From the NCBI GenBank assembly GCA_041393395.1, contig JAWKKG010000004.1, positions 434,001 to 498,000 of the forward strand: DNA of 64,000 bases. Direction: 5' to 3'. Shown in pieces: positions 61,159 to 64,000 of the stretch (positions are counted from its first letter, which is position 1; each line of letters opens with the position of its first letter). Under the pieces are notes generated by a model that saw only the letters and a program-made list of their open reading frames with translations, had not been told where the DNA came from and did not search any database. Source of the stretch: JAGQIB01 sp041393395 (lineage in GTDB: Bacteria; ARS69). The position numbers and the translations under genes were made by a program.

Positions 61159-61902
61159 ATGCTCCCCTTGCAGATCGTTCGCCAGAAGACCGAGGTCGTA
61201 CCGCAGGTGAAGGACGAACGCGCGGACGAGGACCTCATGCTCGCTCTCAAGCGGGGGGACGAGTCCGCGTTCGCCGAGCTGATGCGCCGCCATCGTGGTC
61301 CGATCGTGAACTACGTGAACCGGCTGATCGGGGACCGCGACCGCGCCGAGGATCTCGCGCAGGAGGTCTTCCTGCGAGTGTATCGTCACGCGGGGACCTA
61401 CCGGGTGACGGCGAGGTTCACGACCTGGCTGTACACGATCGCCTCGAACCTCGGGAAGAACGAGCTGCGCAATCGAGCGCGGCGCAAGAACGTCTCGGTG
61501 GAGGATACGCCGCGGGAGCTCGGCCAGGAGGACTATCATCTCGGGACGCGAGAAGATTTCCTCTCGCCGGAACGGATCACGGACCTGAACGATCGGCAGC
61601 GAAAGGTCCGGATCGCGATCGACTCCCTGCCGGAGCACTTTCGGATGATGCTGGTGTTGCGGGACATCGAGGGCTTCGCCTACGAGGAGATCGCCTCGAT
61701 GCTCGACCTTCCCCTGGGAACCGTGAAGTCGCGGATCAATCGGGCGCGTCTGGAGTTCAAGCGCCGGGTCGAACCGCTTCTCACCGGAGCGCGCTCGAAC
61801 GATCCTTCCATCTTCTGGAAGGCGTCGCGACGCTCCGAGGGCGCGCCGTCCCCGCCGCCCGATGGCGGTGATTCCGCGAGTGGAGGAGGGAAGAACTCGT
61901 GA
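61159..61902 (+). CDS. rpoE: ECF RNA polymerase sigma factor (RpoE-like)
   Basis: A 247-aa group IV sigma factor. Region 2 reads RRHRGPIVNYVNRLIGDRDR, AEDLAQEVFLRVYRHAGTYR and FTTWLYTIASNLGKNELRNR; region 4 reads IDSLPEHFRMMLVLRDIEGF with YEEIASMLDLPLGTVKSRI. The Pro/Gly/Ser-rich tail of about 45 residues is an extension. CAGGAGG precedes ATG 61159 by 6 bases; an in-frame start 39 bp upstream lacks it. It overlaps its anti-sigma gene. Confidence 0.92.
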   Translation: MLPLQIVRQKTEVVPQVKDERADEDLMLALKRGDESAFAELMRRHRGPIVNYVNRLIGDRDRAEDLAQEVFLRVYRHAGTYRVTARFTTWLYTIASNLGKNELRNRARRKNVSVEDTPRELGQEDYHLGTREDFLSPERITDLNDRQRKVRIAIDSLPEHFRMMLVLRDIEGFAYEEIASMLDLPLGTVKSRINRARLEFKRRVEPLLTGARSNDPSIFWKASRRSEGAPSPPPDGGDSASGGGKNS

Positions 61903-62627
61903 AGTGCGATACGGTACAGGAGCTCGCGTCCGACGCGCTCGACGGATTGCTCGATCCGGCGTTGGCTGCGCGCTTCGATGCTCATCTCGAGGCCTGTCCT
62001 GAGTGCCGGGTGTTCCACGAGGAGCTTCGCGAGTCTCTCGCGCTCCTCGCCGACTTCCCGGTCGTCGAGGCGAGCCCCGACTTCGATCGACGCGTCTGGG
62101 CCCGCATCCGCGAGGAGGGAAATCCGGTCGGATTGCGGGAGAGTGCGACGTCTCGTCTGGCCGAGTGGCGGGAGCGTCTGACGCTGTCCACGATGCCGTG
62201 GCGGCTCGCGCCGGCCCTGGCGGCAGGCGTCGCGCTCGTGATCCTGGCCACGACGTCGGGGCCCGTGCCCACGCGTGACCGCACGGCCGGAGTGGTTGCC
62301 CCGGAGCGGTTCGCGGCGGCGCCCGAGGCGCTCGCGAGCCAGCGGGCGGAGGCGGATCGTCCCGCCGAACCGTTCGTCGTGACCACGGGAGACGTGGACA
62401 CCGAGGAGTTCGAGGCCGGTATGCCGCGCGTGGTGGAGGAGTTCCTGCGCAACGCGCCCGAGCTGCGCCTGCCGAGTCCGGATCGCTACCGCGACTCGAA
62501 CTACCGGTATCCGCTGCGTCGGGTGCAGGATCCTCTGGGCACGCCGGTGTCCGGTGGCTACACGCCGGCGTCTCCGATGCTGCAACCCGTCGATGCTCCG
62601 GCCGGGGCCGCGGTCCTCTCGTTCTGA
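61899..62627 (+). CDS. Zinc-finger (ZAS) anti-sigma factor
   Basis: A 242-aa single-pass membrane protein. The N-terminal zinc anti-sigma motif HLEACPECR (H-x3-C-x2-C) with an earlier Cys at residue 3 binds the sigma factor; a hydrophobic span at about 104-121 (LAPALAAGVALVILATT) crosses the membrane and the rest is periplasmic. The GTG start overlaps the sigma gene by 4 bp. Release would need proteolysis or redox change; no RseB-like gene follows. Confidence 0.85.
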   Translation: MKCDTVQELASDALDGLLDPALAARFDAHLEACPECRVFHEELRESLALLADFPVVEASPDFDRRVWARIREEGNPVGLRESATSRLAEWRERLTLSTMPWRLAPALAAGVALVILATTSGPVPTRDRTAGVVAPERFAAAPEALASQRAEADRPAEPFVVTTGDVDTEEFEAGMPRVVEEFLRNAPELRLPSPDRYRDSNYRYPLRRVQDPLGTPVSGGYTPASPMLQPVDAPAGAAVLSF

Positions 62628-62637
62628 CGGAACCGGA

Positions 62638-63813
62638 ATGACTCGCGCCCCCGTCCGCCGACTCGCCCCGGCCGCGTTCGGGCTCGTGCTCCTCGCCGCC
62701 GGGGAGGCCCTCGCCGTCGCGGACTCCGGCCTTCCCGGAACCATGGACGCCAGCCGGATCCAGCAAGTCACGTCCGGCTGGCGCGAGCGCGTGCTGCTCG
62801 TCGTGGCCGATGGCGGTCAGGGTCGGGTGGACATCGACCAGGTCATCGAGAATCCCAAGGCGCTGTACCGCAAGCGACGTGTCGGCTGCGCCGTTCGCGT
62901 GGAGGATCGATACCTCCTCACGACGGCGTCCGTCGCCGCCGACGCGAGCGAGGTCGAGATCTTCGACGAGCACGGCCGGCACGTGCTCGCGCAGGTCGTG
63001 GGCCGAGATCGCTTCCTCGACCTCGCGCTCCTGCGCGCGGTCGAGCCGCTCGAGGAACTGACGGAGGAGCCGCTGGACTGGGACCGCGAGCCGATCGCGG
63101 GGGAGGCCTGCCTCGTCCTCGGCAACGCCTACGGCAGCTCGCTCTCGGCGACGCTCGGCACCATGGGCGGCATCCTCGACGTGCTTGCGTTCGGAATGCC
63201 GATCCGCGTGCATCGCGTTCTCGCACCGATCTACCCCGGCGACTCCGGTGCCCCCGTTCTCGACGAAGAGGGACGGTTCGTGGGAATCGTCACGGGGGTG
63301 TCGCGTCCGCGCGTGTCGCCCGTGCTCGAGGCCGAAGGCGACCGATTCGGACTGCACGACCCGCCGGACTCGCCGGCCGGTGCGATCGGATTCGCCGTGC
63401 CCGCGGAGGAGTGCCGCCGCGCGTGGATGGACCTGCGCGACTTCGGCGTGGTGCGACGCGCCTACCTCGGAGTGCATCTGCCGCCGGACGAAGTCGAGGA
63501 GACCGGGGCGCGCATCCTCGGAGTCCATCCCGACGGCCCCGCGGCCCGCGCCGGCATCCGGGCAGGGGACCTCATCACGACGTACGGCCGACACTACGTC
63601 ACCGGCGGCCGGCAGTTCTGCGCGCTCGTGGCGAACTCGGTGCCCGGCGAGACGATCGACGTGCGCCTCGTGCGGGGGCAGCACGAGCAGGTCCTCGAGG
63701 TGAAGCTCGGCCTCGCCTCGCGCCAGCCGGGCCTGCGGCTCCTGCCACCGCCGCAACGTCTCCCGGCCGACTCCACACTCCAGACTCCGGCGCTCGGCGA
63801 CGCGTCGCGTTGA
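62638..63813 (+). CDS. HtrA-like periplasmic protein with PDZ domain, catalytic histidine replaced
   Basis: A 391-aa protein with a signal peptide (1-28), a trypsin-like fold (about 50-245) and a PDZ domain (about 275-370, ILGVHPDGPAARAGIRAGDL). The Asp (D128 in FLDLALL) and Ser (S203 in YPGDSGAPV) of the triad are present, but the HtrA NAHVV motif reads TTASVAA, so the His is replaced by Ser98. It may be a pseudoprotease or chaperone-like sensor. It follows the sigma/anti-sigma genes by 10 bp, as DegP-type genes often do in envelope-stress operons. Confidence 0.85.
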   Translation: MTRAPVRRLAPAAFGLVLLAAGEALAVADSGLPGTMDASRIQQVTSGWRERVLLVVADGGQGRVDIDQVIENPKALYRKRRVGCAVRVEDRYLLTTASVAADASEVEIFDEHGRHVLAQVVGRDRFLDLALLRAVEPLEELTEEPLDWDREPIAGEACLVLGNAYGSSLSATLGTMGGILDVLAFGMPIRVHRVLAPIYPGDSGAPVLDEEGRFVGIVTGVSRPRVSPVLEAEGDRFGLHDPPDSPAGAIGFAVPAEECRRAWMDLRDFGVVRRAYLGVHLPPDEVEETGARILGVHPDGPAARAGIRAGDLITTYGRHYVTGGRQFCALVANSVPGETIDVRLVRGQHEQVLEVKLGLASRQPGLRLLPPPQRLPADSTLQTPALGDASR

Positions 63814-63862
63814 CCCTCGCCGGGGGCGCGTGCTAGCGTCCGTCGCCGTTCAAGGGAGACGC

Positions 63863-64000
63863 ATGCGACGCCGAACCGTGCTCGCGGCCTTCGCGGCCGC
63901 GCTGGTCATCCTCGGATCCGGATGTGAGGGCAAGCAGGTGCCGGCGGTCGGGCCGGCGTACGAGATCGTGGTGCTCGCGCCGACGGGGAAGAAGATCCTC
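63863..64000 (+). CDS. Lipoprotein, N-terminal fragment
   Basis: An ATG after AAGGGAGACGC opens a frame of 46 codons running off the window. The N-terminus is a lipoprotein signal peptide (MRRRTVLAAFAAALVILGSG) followed by the lipobox Cys in LGSGC. The residues that follow (GPAYEIVVLAP) recall the start of DUF4837-type lipoproteins, but too little is visible to decide. Confidence 0.7.
   Translation, partial: MRRRTVLAAFAAALVILGSGCEGKQVPAVGPAYEIVVLAPTGKKIL

Overview
The window is a chromosomal segment of a high-GC bacterium with a Gram-negative envelope (secretory and outer-membrane proteins, MurJ, a sigma-E type stress module, a lipobox lipoprotein). Start codons are often GTG or TTG, with purine-rich GGAGG sites and many 4-base ATGA/GTGA gene overlaps. 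I cannot fix the phylum without a search; the gene mix would suit an uncultured high-GC lineage (FCB-like, Eisenbacteria-like or Myxococcota-like). No insertion sequences, prophage genes or CRISPR arrays were seen.

Layout. 1-5.6 kb: end of ettA, a YceI-like periplasmic protein, glucokinase, a GH13 amylase, a SatD-like HTH protein and isocitrate dehydrogenase. 5.7-12.4 kb (minus strand): a two-gene 2-oxoacid:ferredoxin oxidoreductase, a DUF5916-type outer-membrane protein and threonine synthase. 12.4-17.5 kb: a bacterial microcompartment (BMC) operon, the most notable part. It encodes two hexameric shell proteins, three pentameric vertex proteins, one PduT-like trimeric shell protein, a CoA-acylating aldehyde dehydrogenase and a class II (fuculose-phosphate type) aldolase. 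Helical cargo tags occur at the N-terminus of the dehydrogenase and the C-terminus of the aldolase. The upstream DNA carries a near-consensus sigma-54 promoter, a tandem repeat at enhancer distance, an intrinsic-terminator hairpin in the leader and a second sigma-70-like promoter. This is a compact locus for breaking down a deoxy-sugar phosphate through lactaldehyde.

17.5-31 kb: rpsT, murJ, uvrC, an alkyltransferase, xerD, scpA, scpB, rluB, DAHP synthase, aroA and cmk, many overlapping, with an antisense prolyl oligopeptidase after cmk. 31-38.6 kb: plsC, rpsA, tRNA-Val, infC (apparent ATC start), rplT, pheS and pheT. rpmI is missing, and its place holds a row of GCGA-loop hairpins. 38.6-47.5 kb: a ZapB-like coiled coil, zapA, ymdB, folD, xseAB, ispA, a DUF212 protein, dxs (interrupted by a -1 frame change) and recN. 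47.5-52.6 kb: trpE-G-D-C-B without trpF or trpA. 52.6-55.3 kb: aceE (minus). 55.5-59.4 kb: tRNA-Arg with a good promoter, then a peptide/nickel-type ABC importer without ATPases. 59.4-64 kb: a TPR protein, an ECF sigma factor, its zinc-finger anti-sigma factor, an HtrA-like protein that has lost its catalytic histidine, and the start of a lipoprotein gene.

The genes give a picture of central carbon flow (glucokinase, IDH, KOR, AceE), aromatic amino acid synthesis, isoprenoid precursor synthesis, translation, chromosome segregation and cell division, with the BMC operon as the specialised accessory system.
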